Shown here in pieces: positions 36,195-44,698 of a DNA stretch of 64,000 nucleotides. The DNA is from DMER64 sp964600385 (GTDB lineage: Bacteria > Bacteroidota > Bacteroidia > Bacteroidales > UBA932): positions 186,001 through 250,000 of the forward strand of contig CAZRJC010000001.1 in NCBI GenBank assembly GCA_964600385.1, written 5' to 3'. The position numbers were made by a program, and so were the translations under genes. Each line of letters starts with the position of its first letter. Position 1 is the first letter of the stretch. The notes under the pieces were generated by a model. The model saw nothing but the letters and a program-made list of their open reading frames with translations, searched no databases and was not told the origin of the DNA.

Positions 36195-36202
36195 TACTTT
36201 TG
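36195..36202 (+). promoter_or_regulatory. -7 promoter box for coaD
   Basis: TACTTTTG, 22 nt before the coaD ATG, with a TTTG at 36169-36172 that could be a -33 box (spacing 22 nt, slightly long). Confidence 0.55.
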
Positions 36203-36224
36203 GGACTTACTTATAATCCCTGCT

Positions 36225-36701
36225 ATGGAAAAAATAGCTGTATTTCCTGGTTCATTCGACCCATTTACATCCGGTCATCTGGATGTTGTTCATTCTGCCC
36301 TCAAATTATTCGATAAAATTATTATCGCCGTAGGCGTAAATCAGCAAAAAATAAGTTTATTCTCTCCGAAAGCCCGTGTGGAGATGATTAGAGAAGCCGT
36401 CAAAGACCTGCCCTCTGTTGAAGTATGTTCCTATACCGGACTGACTATCCACTTCTGCCGATCAAAAGATATTAGATTCATATTCAGAGGCATACGGACT
36501 ACAACAGATTTTGAACTTGAACAGGTTATTGCTCAGGTCAATTCCAAGATGGCACCTGAAATTCAAACCATATTTATCCCTTCCGGTCCCAAATATTCTT
36601 TCATTTCTTCTACTGTGGTACGAGATGTGCTTCTTAACGGAGGAGATGCCGGATGCATGGTACCAGCAGGCCTGGACCTGAATAAATATTTAAAAATGTA
36701 A
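36225..36701 (+). CDS. coaD: Phosphopantetheine adenylyltransferase
   Basis: 158 aa. Makes dephospho-CoA from 4'-phosphopantetheine and ATP. Nucleotidyltransferase signature PGSFDPFTSGHLDVV, substrate motif IFRGIRTTTDFELE and the late ISSTVVRD are all present. Length is normal. The next gene starts 1 nt after the stop. Confidence 0.96.
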   Translation: MEKIAVFPGSFDPFTSGHLDVVHSALKLFDKIIIAVGVNQQKISLFSPKARVEMIREAVKDLPSVEVCSYTGLTIHFCRSKDIRFIFRGIRTTTDFELEQVIAQVNSKMAPEIQTIFIPSGPKYSFISSTVVRDVLLNGGDAGCMVPAGLDLNKYLKM

Positions 36702-36702
36702 A

Positions 36703-38409
36703 ATGCTGTATTTATGCACATTAATACTTTTTAGTATTAATCTTTGCCTTAACGGGGGCAGTTCATCGCCAGTCATTCTTGCCGTTCAGCAGGGTGAACA
36801 GATTATCCCGGTAGACACCCTGTTGCCGAATACATACGGATGTGTACGTTTTGAAGGAGAAAAACCGCTGGAGCCCGGCCAATACCTGTTTGTTCAGAAC
36901 AACAAACGTCTTTTTAATTTCCTTGTCTCGGATACCAACTGTGTTGATATTTCCTTTACGGCAACAATAAGTAATTCAAGAACTCAGGAGATCAACGTTA
37001 CCGGATCTGAAGAAAACATTGCCTATATCCGTTTTTACCAATTTCTTCAGGATAAATACGCGATGATAGAAAAAATGACCGATATGGCTGAAGTCGTCCG
37101 TATGGAAGAAACGATCCGTGAGTATACGCAGTTTCTGGCAGAGCGTTACGAAGGCACTATGCTGGCCATAATCGCCCGGAATATCTTCACCCCCCCTCAC
37201 GCTGCCGGCCAGGATCTTTTGCATTATTTCAATTACATAGATTTTGAAGATCCCCGTTTATTGAATACAGCCATTCTGCCTCTCAGGCTGAATGAGTTTT
37301 TTTCCCGCATGACGGTACCTGTACCCGATTCCCTCATACATTATGTAGACAGACTTTTTGAACGGCCCATGCATGCAAAGGTCATGAATTACTGTGCCCG
37401 TTATCTCTTTACTTATTTTTTTACGGGAGAAATTATGGGGATGGAATCCGCTGCAGTACATATTGCAGAAAAATATTTCCTGACTGGTATTGTAGAATAT
37501 CCCGACGAAGAGACACGTCGCGAGATGGAGAACTTTGTGCTTTTCAACAAACAATGTCTGTTGGGAATGAAGGCCCCCGATTTATCACTTCCGGACAGAA
37601 CAGGCCAAAAAATATCGGTTCTGGACGTTGCAGCCCCTTATACGCTGATTGTCTTTTTTGAGGACGGCTGTCCCGTTTGCAGTGAAGAACTGCTTAAACT
37701 AACGCGTTTCATGGAAGAATACAAGGGTCCGGAGATTTGCGTTTATGCTGTTTATACACAGGATAAAGAGGATGTTTTTCTACGATATGCCGATTTTTTT
37801 CCTGCGGGATGGATTACCGTCTGGGATCCGGTTTTTGAATCTGACTTTCACAAAAAATACAATGTCCGGGGTACCCCCCGATTCTTTTTGCTGGACAGCC
37901 GGAAAGAGATAATCGGAAGGGATTTGGGAACCAAAACACTTAAAACCCTCATCGACCAGAGGAATAAAACCGGGTTACCCAAGCTTCCGGCAGCTCCGCA
38001 ACTTTCTCTTCAAACTGAAAACGGAGCATCCTTTTCTCTTTATGATGTGGAGGCCTTTCATACCATCCTGTATTTTTATGATCCTGCCTGTTCGGTTTGC
38101 GGACTGGTCACAAAACAATTGTATGATCTGTATATTTCTTCCCGAAATAAAGACATTCAGGTTTATGCCGTTTATACCGGATCCGATTACAATGCCTGGA
38201 GAATATGGCTTGCCGAGGGAGGCTATACGGAATGGATTAACGTATGGGATTCCGGAGGAAGCGGAGATGTTTTTGGCCTGTACAATATTCAGGATCCGCC
38301 TTTGATCATGTTGCTGGACAAAGATAAAGGAGTTCTGACGGAACGCTTATCAGTTGAAGATTTGTCATACATCATAAAAAATCTAATGCCAGATGAATCA
38401 TTTTTTTAG
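36703..38409 (+). CDS. Tandem thioredoxin-fold envelope protein
   Basis: 568 aa with a probable N-terminal signal. The N-half (about 20-290) resembles the DUF4369/DUF5106 region that precedes thioredoxin domains in Bacteroidota envelope proteins. Two TlpA-like thioredoxin folds follow: CPVC at 323-326 with cis-Pro in GTPRFFLLD, and CSVC at 463-466 with cis-Pro in DPPLIMLLD. Likely a periplasmic disulfide reductase or isomerase, perhaps fed by DsbD (inference). It lies 1 nt after coaD and its last 17 nt overlap ubiD. Confidence 0.82.
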   Translation: MLYLCTLILFSINLCLNGGSSSPVILAVQQGEQIIPVDTLLPNTYGCVRFEGEKPLEPGQYLFVQNNKRLFNFLVSDTNCVDISFTATISNSRTQEINVTGSEENIAYIRFYQFLQDKYAMIEKMTDMAEVVRMEETIREYTQFLAERYEGTMLAIIARNIFTPPHAAGQDLLHYFNYIDFEDPRLLNTAILPLRLNEFFSRMTVPVPDSLIHYVDRLFERPMHAKVMNYCARYLFTYFFTGEIMGMESAAVHIAEKYFLTGIVEYPDEETRREMENFVLFNKQCLLGMKAPDLSLPDRTGQKISVLDVAAPYTLIVFFEDGCPVCSEELLKLTRFMEEYKGPEICVYAVYTQDKEDVFLRYADFFPAGWITVWDPVFESDFHKKYNVRGTPRFFLLDSRKEIIGRDLGTKTLKTLIDQRNKTGLPKLPAAPQLSLQTENGASFSLYDVEAFHTILYFYDPACSVCGLVTKQLYDLYISSRNKDIQVYAVYTGSDYNAWRIWLAEGGYTEWINVWDSGGSGDVFGLYNIQDPPLIMLLDKDKGVLTERLSVEDLSYIIKNLMPDESFF

Positions 38410-40144
38410 TGAGTATTTAGATGCTCTGGAGCAAGCCGGAGAACTAGTCAGAATTAGCCGCAAGGTGGATCCGGTACTCGAGGTTGCTGAAATTACCGAC
38501 AGACAGGCAAGCATGCCTCACGGAGGCAAAGCTGTACTCTTTGAAAACACAGGAACAGTGATTCCCGTTGTGACCAACCTCTTTTCTTCCGAAAACAGGA
38601 TAGCCATGGCGTTTGATGTAGATAAAATCAAGGACGCTTCTACGCGGCTCGCGGCCTTTTTGCAGGCCATGTTACCAGCCAGGAACTACAGGCGTTTTAT
38701 GAACATATCCCCTTCCTCCAAACTTTCTCCTTACGCACCCCGTACTGCCGACTCGGGCGCCTGTCAGGAAATCGCATTATTTCCTCCCGATCTGAACCGG
38801 ATTCCTTTTTTCCAGAACAGGCCTTTTGACGAGGCTCAAAGTTTGGGGAATGTTACAATTCTCATAAAAAATCCATACTTCAACGGAAGTTACTACATAG
38901 AAAATGCGCGCGTGGTCTGGCATTCAAAGACTACTGTTCAGATCCGCTTCGAGCCCAGTTCACTGGCATCGGTGTTCCTGAACAGTTCGCCTTCGGGACG
39001 GGTTCCCATTGCCCTCCTGTTTGGCGGAGATCCGTTATATCACATATTATCCTTCATCCCAATGGTTCCTGACATCGACCCCCTGTTCATGCTCGGATAT
39101 CTGCGAAAAAAGAATATCGTTAAGGTCCCCTGCCTGAGCCAGCCACTGGAAGTGCCCGATAATTGCGATATGGTTGTGGAAGGATACCTCGACAAAAATG
39201 CAGCACTTGTTCCTTCTATTGCATGTGGGGAGGATACCGGCTTTTATTCAAGCGGAGAAAAGGAACCGCTTATGTTTGTGACTTGTATTACCCGTAGAAA
39301 GAACGCGGTAATTTCTATCAATATACCGGCTTTAGGCCTTATACGCTCACAGCGTTATATTACAAAGGCATACTCAACCTTTCTGGAAAACTTCATTGAG
39401 AAGAATATTGCCCTGGAGGTACGCAGCATTTGTTTCCCTCATTTCTCATATCGCGGAAATGCCGCAGTCATTGCCATCGATAAGCACTTCCAGGGCCAAA
39501 CCCACAAGATTGCCCATGCCATCTGGGGGTCCACACTCACTGCACTGAATAAACTGCTGATTGTGGTGGATGCCACTGTTGATGTTGAAGACTGGAATGA
39601 AGTAAATGCCTGCATATCTAATTATTATAATCCAACTACGGATACATTTTTCAGCAGAGGTCCTTTGAGCCTGACAGATCATGCAGCTCCCGTTTTAGGT
39701 TTTGGAGGTAAAGTTTGCATTGACGCCACCCGCAAAACGTCATCGCCCGCTACACCTCGTCTTGAAGGACTTTCTTTTTGCTTCTATCATGAAAAACAGG
39801 AAGATCCAATCGCAAATAACCCCAAGTCGCTGATATACATAAAATTAAACAACCAGGTGGATCTTTCGGACCATTCAATGTGCCTTTGGCAGGCTATAAA
39901 CCAGACCGATCCCATCAGGGACATTCATCTTTCAGACGGAAAGTTATTCGTAGATGCATGTATCAAACGCCAGGGAGATATGGGGGTGACGAGACCCTGG
40001 CCCAATGTTTCCTGCTCGTCAATAGAAACCATAAAGACTATAGATGCCGGCTGGGATAAACTGAAAATCGGGAAGATGATTCCATCTCCCTCACTCAAAT
40101 TTCATCCTCTTTTGCGGGATGGAAAAGCAACAATCAGTGAGTAA
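38393..40144 (+). CDS. UbiD-family decarboxylase
   Basis: 583 aa prenylated-FMN-dependent (de)carboxylase. The N-terminus (YLDALEQAGELVRISRKVDP), the block YYIENARVVWHSKTTVQIRF, the central VEGYLDKNA and CFPHFSYRGNAAVIAIDKHF follow the UbiD pattern. In Bacteroidota such proteins are usually annotated as menaquinone-pathway decarboxylases; menA is about 10 kb away. The exact substrate is not proven. The start overlaps the preceding gene by 17 nt. The last 43 nt overlap lnt, which is convergent. Confidence 0.88.
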   Translation: MNHFFSEYLDALEQAGELVRISRKVDPVLEVAEITDRQASMPHGGKAVLFENTGTVIPVVTNLFSSENRIAMAFDVDKIKDASTRLAAFLQAMLPARNYRRFMNISPSSKLSPYAPRTADSGACQEIALFPPDLNRIPFFQNRPFDEAQSLGNVTILIKNPYFNGSYYIENARVVWHSKTTVQIRFEPSSLASVFLNSSPSGRVPIALLFGGDPLYHILSFIPMVPDIDPLFMLGYLRKKNIVKVPCLSQPLEVPDNCDMVVEGYLDKNAALVPSIACGEDTGFYSSGEKEPLMFVTCITRRKNAVISINIPALGLIRSQRYITKAYSTFLENFIEKNIALEVRSICFPHFSYRGNAAVIAIDKHFQGQTHKIAHAIWGSTLTALNKLLIVVDATVDVEDWNEVNACISNYYNPTTDTFFSRGPLSLTDHAAPVLGFGGKVCIDATRKTSSPATPRLEGLSFCFYHEKQEDPIANNPKSLIYIKLNNQVDLSDHSMCLWQAINQTDPIRDIHLSDGKLFVDACIKRQGDMGVTRPWPNVSCSSIETIKTIDAGWDKLKIGKMIPSPSLKFHPLLRDGKATISE

Positions 40145-41691
40145 ACAGATAGTAACAGAAAAGCCCAGGTAATTATGCGGCCGATGTAATCTCCGTTCTT
40201 TACGTAAAAAGTCAATGTGTCGTTCAGATTGATTTCACCCCTTAAACCGGACTGAACCCACCATTTTGTTTGTTGCTCCCGCTCTCCGCGTTGATTGATC
40301 AAGGCCGATATACCCGTATTGGCACTTTGTACAATGCTTCTGCGGGTTTCTACCGCCCGAAGGGAGGCATAGCTTACGTGCTGCCGGTAGCCCGGAGTAT
40401 CGCCCCACCAGCCATCGTTGGTGATCACTGTCAGGAAATTGGCTCCATTCTTTACATATCCTGTAACAAATGCCCCATATATGGATTCATAACAGATTGA
40501 AACACCGGTTTTTGTACTAGAGTCAGACCGGGTAAAGACCGTGCGCTCCGGCTGACTTCCAAGCGTGCCTGTGGTCCCGCCAAGATTCAGAGATAACTTT
40601 TCAATAAATGGAAAGATATCAATAAAGGGCATTTTTTCACCACCCACAACTAACTTGGATTTATGGTATACCTGTACTCTGCCCGTAGTATCTAGTTGTA
40701 TAGCAGTATTATATACTTCGTACCAGGTATTATTATAAGGTCTTGCAGAAGGAGACGGTTTAACCGGGGTATACGGATAGAAGCCATACGTGTTGGCCCC
40801 AAAAATAAAAGCAATATGCGGATGATCAAGTACAAAGTCTTTATATTTCTTCATGGACTCACTATCAAAGTACTGCCCTTCCACAACGCTCGGGATGCTT
40901 GTTTCCGGAGCTACAACATAATCTGTTGTGGAAGTCACCCATTCCGATGCAATGCCCAGTATCCGGCTATCCTGTTCTTCCTGAGGCATATTATGGAATT
41001 TTTCGTGTATCGGATCTATGTTAGGCTGAATTACGACTACTTCAACAGGATCTGATTTTTCTTTGTATGTATAGAATCTGATAATGGACCATGTCAGAGG
41101 AATAAATATCAACAAGACGAGAGCCATAGAAAGGCTCCTGGACCGGCCTCCACGGAGAATATAAAATATCAGCAGGTTTGAGGCCAGCACCCACAAACTG
41201 CCTCCCAGTACTCCTGTCCACTCATACCACTGTATCAGTCTGAGATTTGTGGCAAAGCCATTCCCCAGGACAAGCCAGGGAAATGAGATTTCTGCATCGA
41301 AATAAAAGCACTCCCAGGCAATCCAGGCAGTAAGCAGAAACAGGTACGCAAACAGATCCGATTTGCCTTTTTTCAGGAACCAGCGCTTGACACGACGGAA
41401 TACTGCGAATATAAAGAACATCTGTGCTGCATTACCTATTACGGCAAGTATCCCCGGAATCACACTTACAAAACTGATCCAGAAAACTGTACAGGCATTC
41501 CAAATCAGGAAAGTAAGACCATAATAGATCCAGCATCCTTTCTTACCGCTGGTGGTGAAAGAATGTTCCATCCACAGCAGGGGAATAAATGCAAAAAATA
41601 AAATAATACCGGTTTGTGGCACGAGCCAGGGAATACTCAGCAGAATGCCCGACAAAACCGAGAAGACCAGATTGTTGCGTATTGAATTCAT
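40102..41691 (-). CDS. lnt: Apolipoprotein N-acyltransferase
   Basis: 529 aa inner-membrane enzyme that adds the third acyl chain to lipoproteins. About six hydrophobic helices (1-210) precede a periplasmic nitrilase-like domain with the Glu-Lys-Cys triad in VAPETSIPS, HKSKLVVGGEKMPF and GVSICYESIYG. A final helix closes the protein (WAFLLLSVYSLIV). Several lipoproteins in this window would be substrates. A promoter box is exactly 4 nt before the ATG. Confidence 0.94.
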   Translation of the reverse strand: MNSIRNNLVFSVLSGILLSIPWLVPQTGIILFFAFIPLLWMEHSFTTSGKKGCWIYYGLTFLIWNACTVFWISFVSVIPGILAVIGNAAQMFFIFAVFRRVKRWFLKKGKSDLFAYLFLLTAWIAWECFYFDAEISFPWLVLGNGFATNLRLIQWYEWTGVLGGSLWVLASNLLIFYILRGGRSRSLSMALVLLIFIPLTWSIIRFYTYKEKSDPVEVVVIQPNIDPIHEKFHNMPQEEQDSRILGIASEWVTSTTDYVVAPETSIPSVVEGQYFDSESMKKYKDFVLDHPHIAFIFGANTYGFYPYTPVKPSPSARPYNNTWYEVYNTAIQLDTTGRVQVYHKSKLVVGGEKMPFIDIFPFIEKLSLNLGGTTGTLGSQPERTVFTRSDSSTKTGVSICYESIYGAFVTGYVKNGANFLTVITNDGWWGDTPGYRQHVSYASLRAVETRRSIVQSANTGISALINQRGEREQQTKWWVQSGLRGEINLNDTLTFYVKNGDYIGRIITWAFLLLSVYSLIVAFPSRKRG

Positions 41692-41695
41692 AATA

Positions 41696-41703
41696 CAAAT
41701 CTA
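41696..41703 (-). promoter_or_regulatory. -7 promoter box for lnt
   Basis: TAGATTTG on the minus strand, exactly 4 nt before the lnt ATG. Predicts a leaderless mRNA. Confidence 0.58.
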
Positions 41704-41732
41704 CAAAATATCTTTTGATGCACGTTTTTTTA

Positions 41733-41740
41733 TATCTTTG
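41733..41740 (+). promoter_or_regulatory. -7 promoter box for the LysE-type exporter
   Basis: TATCTTTG, 7 nt before the ATG at 41748. It also rules out the in-frame ATG at 41715. Confidence 0.6.
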
Positions 41741-41747
41741 CGCCCCT

Positions 41748-42401
41748 ATGCGTGATTTTCCATACAATTTATTATTAGGAATCATAGCCGGATTAGCTGT
41801 TTCTATCCCCCTGGGTCCGGGCGGCTTGTTCTGTATCCAGCGTACGCTAAGCAAAGGTCGGTTGTCCGGCTTTCTTGCCGGTGCGGGGACGGCCTCGTCC
41901 GATGCCATCTATGCTACGCTGGCGGTCTTCAGCCTTTCTTTTATAATGGATATTATCGAGAAGAACCGCAATCTGCTGTTTTTCTTATGTGGCATGGCTC
42001 TTATGATTATTGGACTGACTATTTTTTCTACAAACCCGGTTAAACAGTTACGACAGAAAAAGGAATCCAAGAAATTCTGGCAGGATTTCCTGACTGCTTT
42101 CCTGATGTCCATTTCAAATCCGGGGTGTCTTTTTCTGATTCTTGGAGTTTTTGCCTTTATGGGGACAAAAGTCACCCGTGAATCGGGGTCGTTCATGATA
42201 TCGGCCATCCTGCTGGGTGTATTTCTTGGCGCCTCCACCTGGTGGTTCTTTCTTAGCACGATAGTTAATCACTTCAGAAAAAAATTCAGACTGCGTCAAT
42301 TATGGATGATCAACCGGATTGCCGGCATTGCTATTATGGTTTTAGGTATTGCAGCTGCTTTTGAGGGCCTTTCCAACCTTCTTCGGATAATTATTCACTA
42401 A
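41748..42401 (+). CDS. LysE/RhtB-family exporter
   Basis: 217 aa with six hydrophobic helices, an inner-membrane amino-acid exporter by family. The N-terminus GIIAGLAVSIPLGPGGLFCI carries the conserved PxGPxx signature of LysE proteins, and GAGTASSDAIYATLAVF follows. I chose the ATG at 41748 because the promoter box lies just before it. Substrate unknown. tmRNA follows 27 nt later. Confidence 0.88.
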   Translation: MRDFPYNLLLGIIAGLAVSIPLGPGGLFCIQRTLSKGRLSGFLAGAGTASSDAIYATLAVFSLSFIMDIIEKNRNLLFFLCGMALMIIGLTIFSTNPVKQLRQKKESKKFWQDFLTAFLMSISNPGCLFLILGVFAFMGTKVTRESGSFMISAILLGVFLGASTWWFFLSTIVNHFRKKFRLRQLWMINRIAGIAIMVLGIAAAFEGLSNLLRIIIH

Positions 42402-42408
42402 ATATTCA

Positions 42409-42416
42409 TACCTTTG
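42409..42416 (+). promoter_or_regulatory. -7 promoter box for tmRNA
   Basis: TACCTTTG, 12 nt before the mature tmRNA 5' end, leaving a few nucleotides for RNase P to remove. Confidence 0.65.
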
Positions 42417-42428
42417 TATTGATTTCCC

Positions 42429-42825
42429 GGGGATGTTTTGGTTTTGACAGCAGACGACATTGGGAAGTAAGCACGTGGAGCGTTGTGTTCTGGCTCCTTA
42501 ATCTCAAAGCACAAGCCTTAACTGGCAACAATAATTACGCACTCGCAGCTTAATTAACCTAAGGTTAATGGCTTAATCCCTCCGGACCAGGTCCGGAGCG
42601 ACGAGTATCCCGCTTAAGTTTCAGCCCACCGGGCTTAAGCATATGGGGTATCATTCACGGAAGGCTGGCTGCAACGACTCTCCTAAATTGCAGTAAGATA
42701 ACAGGAGGTACGGTTGAAATGGCCCGCCTGCAGGCAGTTTCCTCCCGACAATCAAGTGTGGGATAAACGTGTAGAAAGCTTCTGGATGCGCTGTTTGGAC
42801 GGCGGTTCGAGTCCGCCCATCTCCA
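42429..42825 (+). ncRNA. ssrA: tmRNA
   Basis: Rescues stalled ribosomes. The tRNA-like part is complete: 5' GGGGATG (42429-42435) pairs with 3' CATCTCC (42818-42824, one G-U pair), followed by discriminator A. CCA is not encoded. The T-arm GGCGG-TTCGAGT-CCGCC is at 42801-42817. The tag frame is 42524-42550 and reads GNNNYALAA with stop TAA at 42551. Right after the stop is the helix TTAACCT/AGGTTAA (42554-42568), then a strong stem CTCCGGACC/GGTCCGGAG (42580-42598), as expected for tmRNA pseudoknot regions. A T-run follows the 3' end. Confidence 0.97.
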
Positions 42826-42872
42826 CTTTTTTATGCAAGCGCCTGACAAAAAAACGTTTATGTAATTACATC

Positions 42873-43817
42873 ATGAACAATAAATTCTATTTGCTGGCCG
42901 CCAGTCTTATACTACTCGGCAGTTGCGAAAACAACAGTTGGTGGGAACCGCGCACAGTCACCACCTATAATTCACAGGACCAGGCTACAAACAAGTATCA
43001 GTTTACTTACGACGAAAGGGGTAACCGCTTTACTGAGACAGGGGATGTCTGGGACAATGTCTCGGAAACCTGGCAGAAAGATTACAGGATCTCCTACTCG
43101 TACGATGCATACGGGATCAGGACGGGTGCACTGAAAGAAAAACGCGACAATGAATCGAACAGCTGGAAACCCGCTTCGCGGATTTTCTATACATACAATC
43201 CGAATACGTTCCTGATGGAGACCGAATCGTGTCAGTTGTGGCGTACAGACAGAAACGAATGGGAGGACTCCTATAAAGACCATTACATTTGGGATGATAA
43301 AGGCAATCTGCTTTATGTCATGAGAGAGAAATGGAATAACGGCGAACTCAACCGGGACGTTACACTGCGCGGGCTGTTCACCGTTAAGGCGAAAGTTCTT
43401 ACAGAAGCCGCAGTCGGATGGGAAAATTACATTCGGGACGCTTTTACTTATAACCAGGAAGGAATAGCTACCGGAGGAAACGTAGACTGCTGGGATAATC
43501 TCACCGGCCAATGGACACCCCTCTACCGTTACCTTTATACCAGAGACAAAAAAGACAATGTAACCATGGAATCTGAAGACAAGTGGGATGAGAGCTCCCG
43601 TACGTGGTTACACATAGGAGATTATATATACGAATACGATTCCCACGATAACGTGACCGAAGTTTCTTACCGTACAACGGACACCGGGAAAGATTTTGAA
43701 CCTTACCTGATCTTCTATTATAATAAAATGGCTTCTGTTATTGGCTATTATATTGGAGATACGGGTCTTTTCCCGGGTACCCGCGGAACGGCCACCTATT
43801 TCAGGCAGAAGAAATAG
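42873..43817 (+). CDS. Lipoprotein with imperfect YD/RHS-like repeats
   Basis: 314 aa from the ATG at 42873, with lipoprotein signal YLLAASLILLGSC. The reading frame is open back into tmRNA, but that part is not coding. The body is about six imperfect repeats of roughly 40 residues built as W-D-N...W...R...Y-x-Y-D-x-x-G-N (for example FTYDERGNRFTETG, YSYDAYGIRTG and YEYDSHDNVTEVS). This resembles short YD/RHS-type or DUF3836-like surface repeats. No catalytic signature. Function unknown. It is 1 nt from the convergent esterase gene. Confidence 0.78.
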   Translation: MNNKFYLLAASLILLGSCENNSWWEPRTVTTYNSQDQATNKYQFTYDERGNRFTETGDVWDNVSETWQKDYRISYSYDAYGIRTGALKEKRDNESNSWKPASRIFYTYNPNTFLMETESCQLWRTDRNEWEDSYKDHYIWDDKGNLLYVMREKWNNGELNRDVTLRGLFTVKAKVLTEAAVGWENYIRDAFTYNQEGIATGGNVDCWDNLTGQWTPLYRYLYTRDKKDNVTMESEDKWDESSRTWLHIGDYIYEYDSHDNVTEVSYRTTDTGKDFEPYLIFYYNKMASVIGYYIGDTGLFPGTRGTATYFRQKK

Positions 43818-43818
43818 G

Positions 43819-44640
43819 TCAATACCCCATGTTTTCACCTTTTACCAGCTGGGCAAAAATGTCCAGCTGTTTTTTTACGGCGAACGTCCAGAAAGTCCAT
43901 GAATGGTCACCAGGACTCATTGTCTGAATGAAAGGGATTTTCAATTCCTTGCATCTGTCTGCAAAAAGTCTGGAGCTGAATGCATAATAATCGTCGTAAC
44001 CGCAGTTAATCACAATCAGTTTATCGGTTTCGCCCAGGAGCTCCAGCCGGTTTATGGCAGATTCTGTGTAAAAACGGGCATTGGATGCACTGTATTCACC
44101 CAGAAGTTCAGATATATATTTGTCGCGAAGAGGAGTATGATGCAGATCCATTACTCCGCTCATTGTTCCTGCGGCACGAAAGCGATCGGGATTGTCTATG
44201 AAAATATTGACGGCTCCGTGTCCGCCCATACTCAGCCCGGTTATAAAGCAAAGATCGGGATGAATGAAATAGGCCGATTGCATCTGAGGATAAAGTTCGC
44301 GTTCAAAAAAACTGCGCCATTGGGGGCCCCGCGGATTATTACTGTTTACATACCATCCATTCGAAAAGCCATCGGGACAGATAATAATAAACCCGTACTG
44401 GTCGGCTAAAGCCTGCAGATCTGTCTTCACGCTCCAGTCTTTATAGTTACCCCCAAACCCATGCAACAGGAATAGCGTGGGACGGGTATCACCGGTACGG
44501 TAATCCTGGGGTGTGAATACATAAATGCTGTCATTCATGTGAAGATTAGCGGATTGTATAACAACCAGTTCCTGAGCACCGACAACGTTAAAAAAGAATA
44601 AAAGACAAAGTGAAATGAGAATACTGTGCAAGCGAATCAT
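43819..44640 (-). CDS. Secreted esterase of the alpha/beta-hydrolase (esterase D-like) family
   Basis: 273 aa with signal peptide ending FFNVVGAQ. Nucleophile elbow GLSMGG within FITGLSMGGHGAVNIF, oxyanion block LFLLHGFGGNYKDW, catalytic Asp probably in CGYDDYYAFS, and catalytic His in SPGDHSWTFW. The family (PF00756-like) includes tributyrin esterases, S-formylglutathione hydrolases and feruloyl or acetyl-xylan esterases. The signal peptide favours a carbohydrate or other extracytoplasmic ester as substrate. Confidence 0.87.
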   Translation of the reverse strand: MIRLHSILISLCLLFFFNVVGAQELVVIQSANLHMNDSIYVFTPQDYRTGDTRPTLFLLHGFGGNYKDWSVKTDLQALADQYGFIIICPDGFSNGWYVNSNNPRGPQWRSFFERELYPQMQSAYFIHPDLCFITGLSMGGHGAVNIFIDNPDRFRAAGTMSGVMDLHHTPLRDKYISELLGEYSASNARFYTESAINRLELLGETDKLIVINCGYDDYYAFSSRLFADRCKELKIPFIQTMSPGDHSWTFWTFAVKKQLDIFAQLVKGENMGY

Positions 44641-44664
44641 AGGAAATCAATAAAGGAATTTAGG

Positions 44665-44672
44665 CAAATTTA
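44665..44672 (-). promoter_or_regulatory. -7 promoter box for the esterase gene
   Basis: TAAATTTG on the minus strand, 24 nt before the esterase ATG and only 3 bp from the divergent box at 44676, so the two promoters cannot be occupied at the same time. Confidence 0.58.
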
Positions 44673-44675
44673 TAC

Positions 44676-44683
44676 TATTTTTG
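44676..44683 (+). promoter_or_regulatory. -7 promoter box for the AddB-like nuclease gene
   Basis: TATTTTTG, 15 nt before the ATG at 44699. The in-frame TTG at 44681 lies inside the box and is rejected as a start. Confidence 0.55.
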
Positions 44684-44698
44684 TTACAAAATGCCTGC

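Noticed and set aside
42554..42598. Strong palindromes suggestive of a terminator
   Set aside because: They are internal tmRNA helices after the tag stop codon; no T-run follows them.
42714..42872. N-terminal extension of the repeat lipoprotein into tmRNA
   Set aside because: These codons are the tmRNA 3' part and acceptor stem. A standard lipoprotein signal begins at the ATG at 42873.
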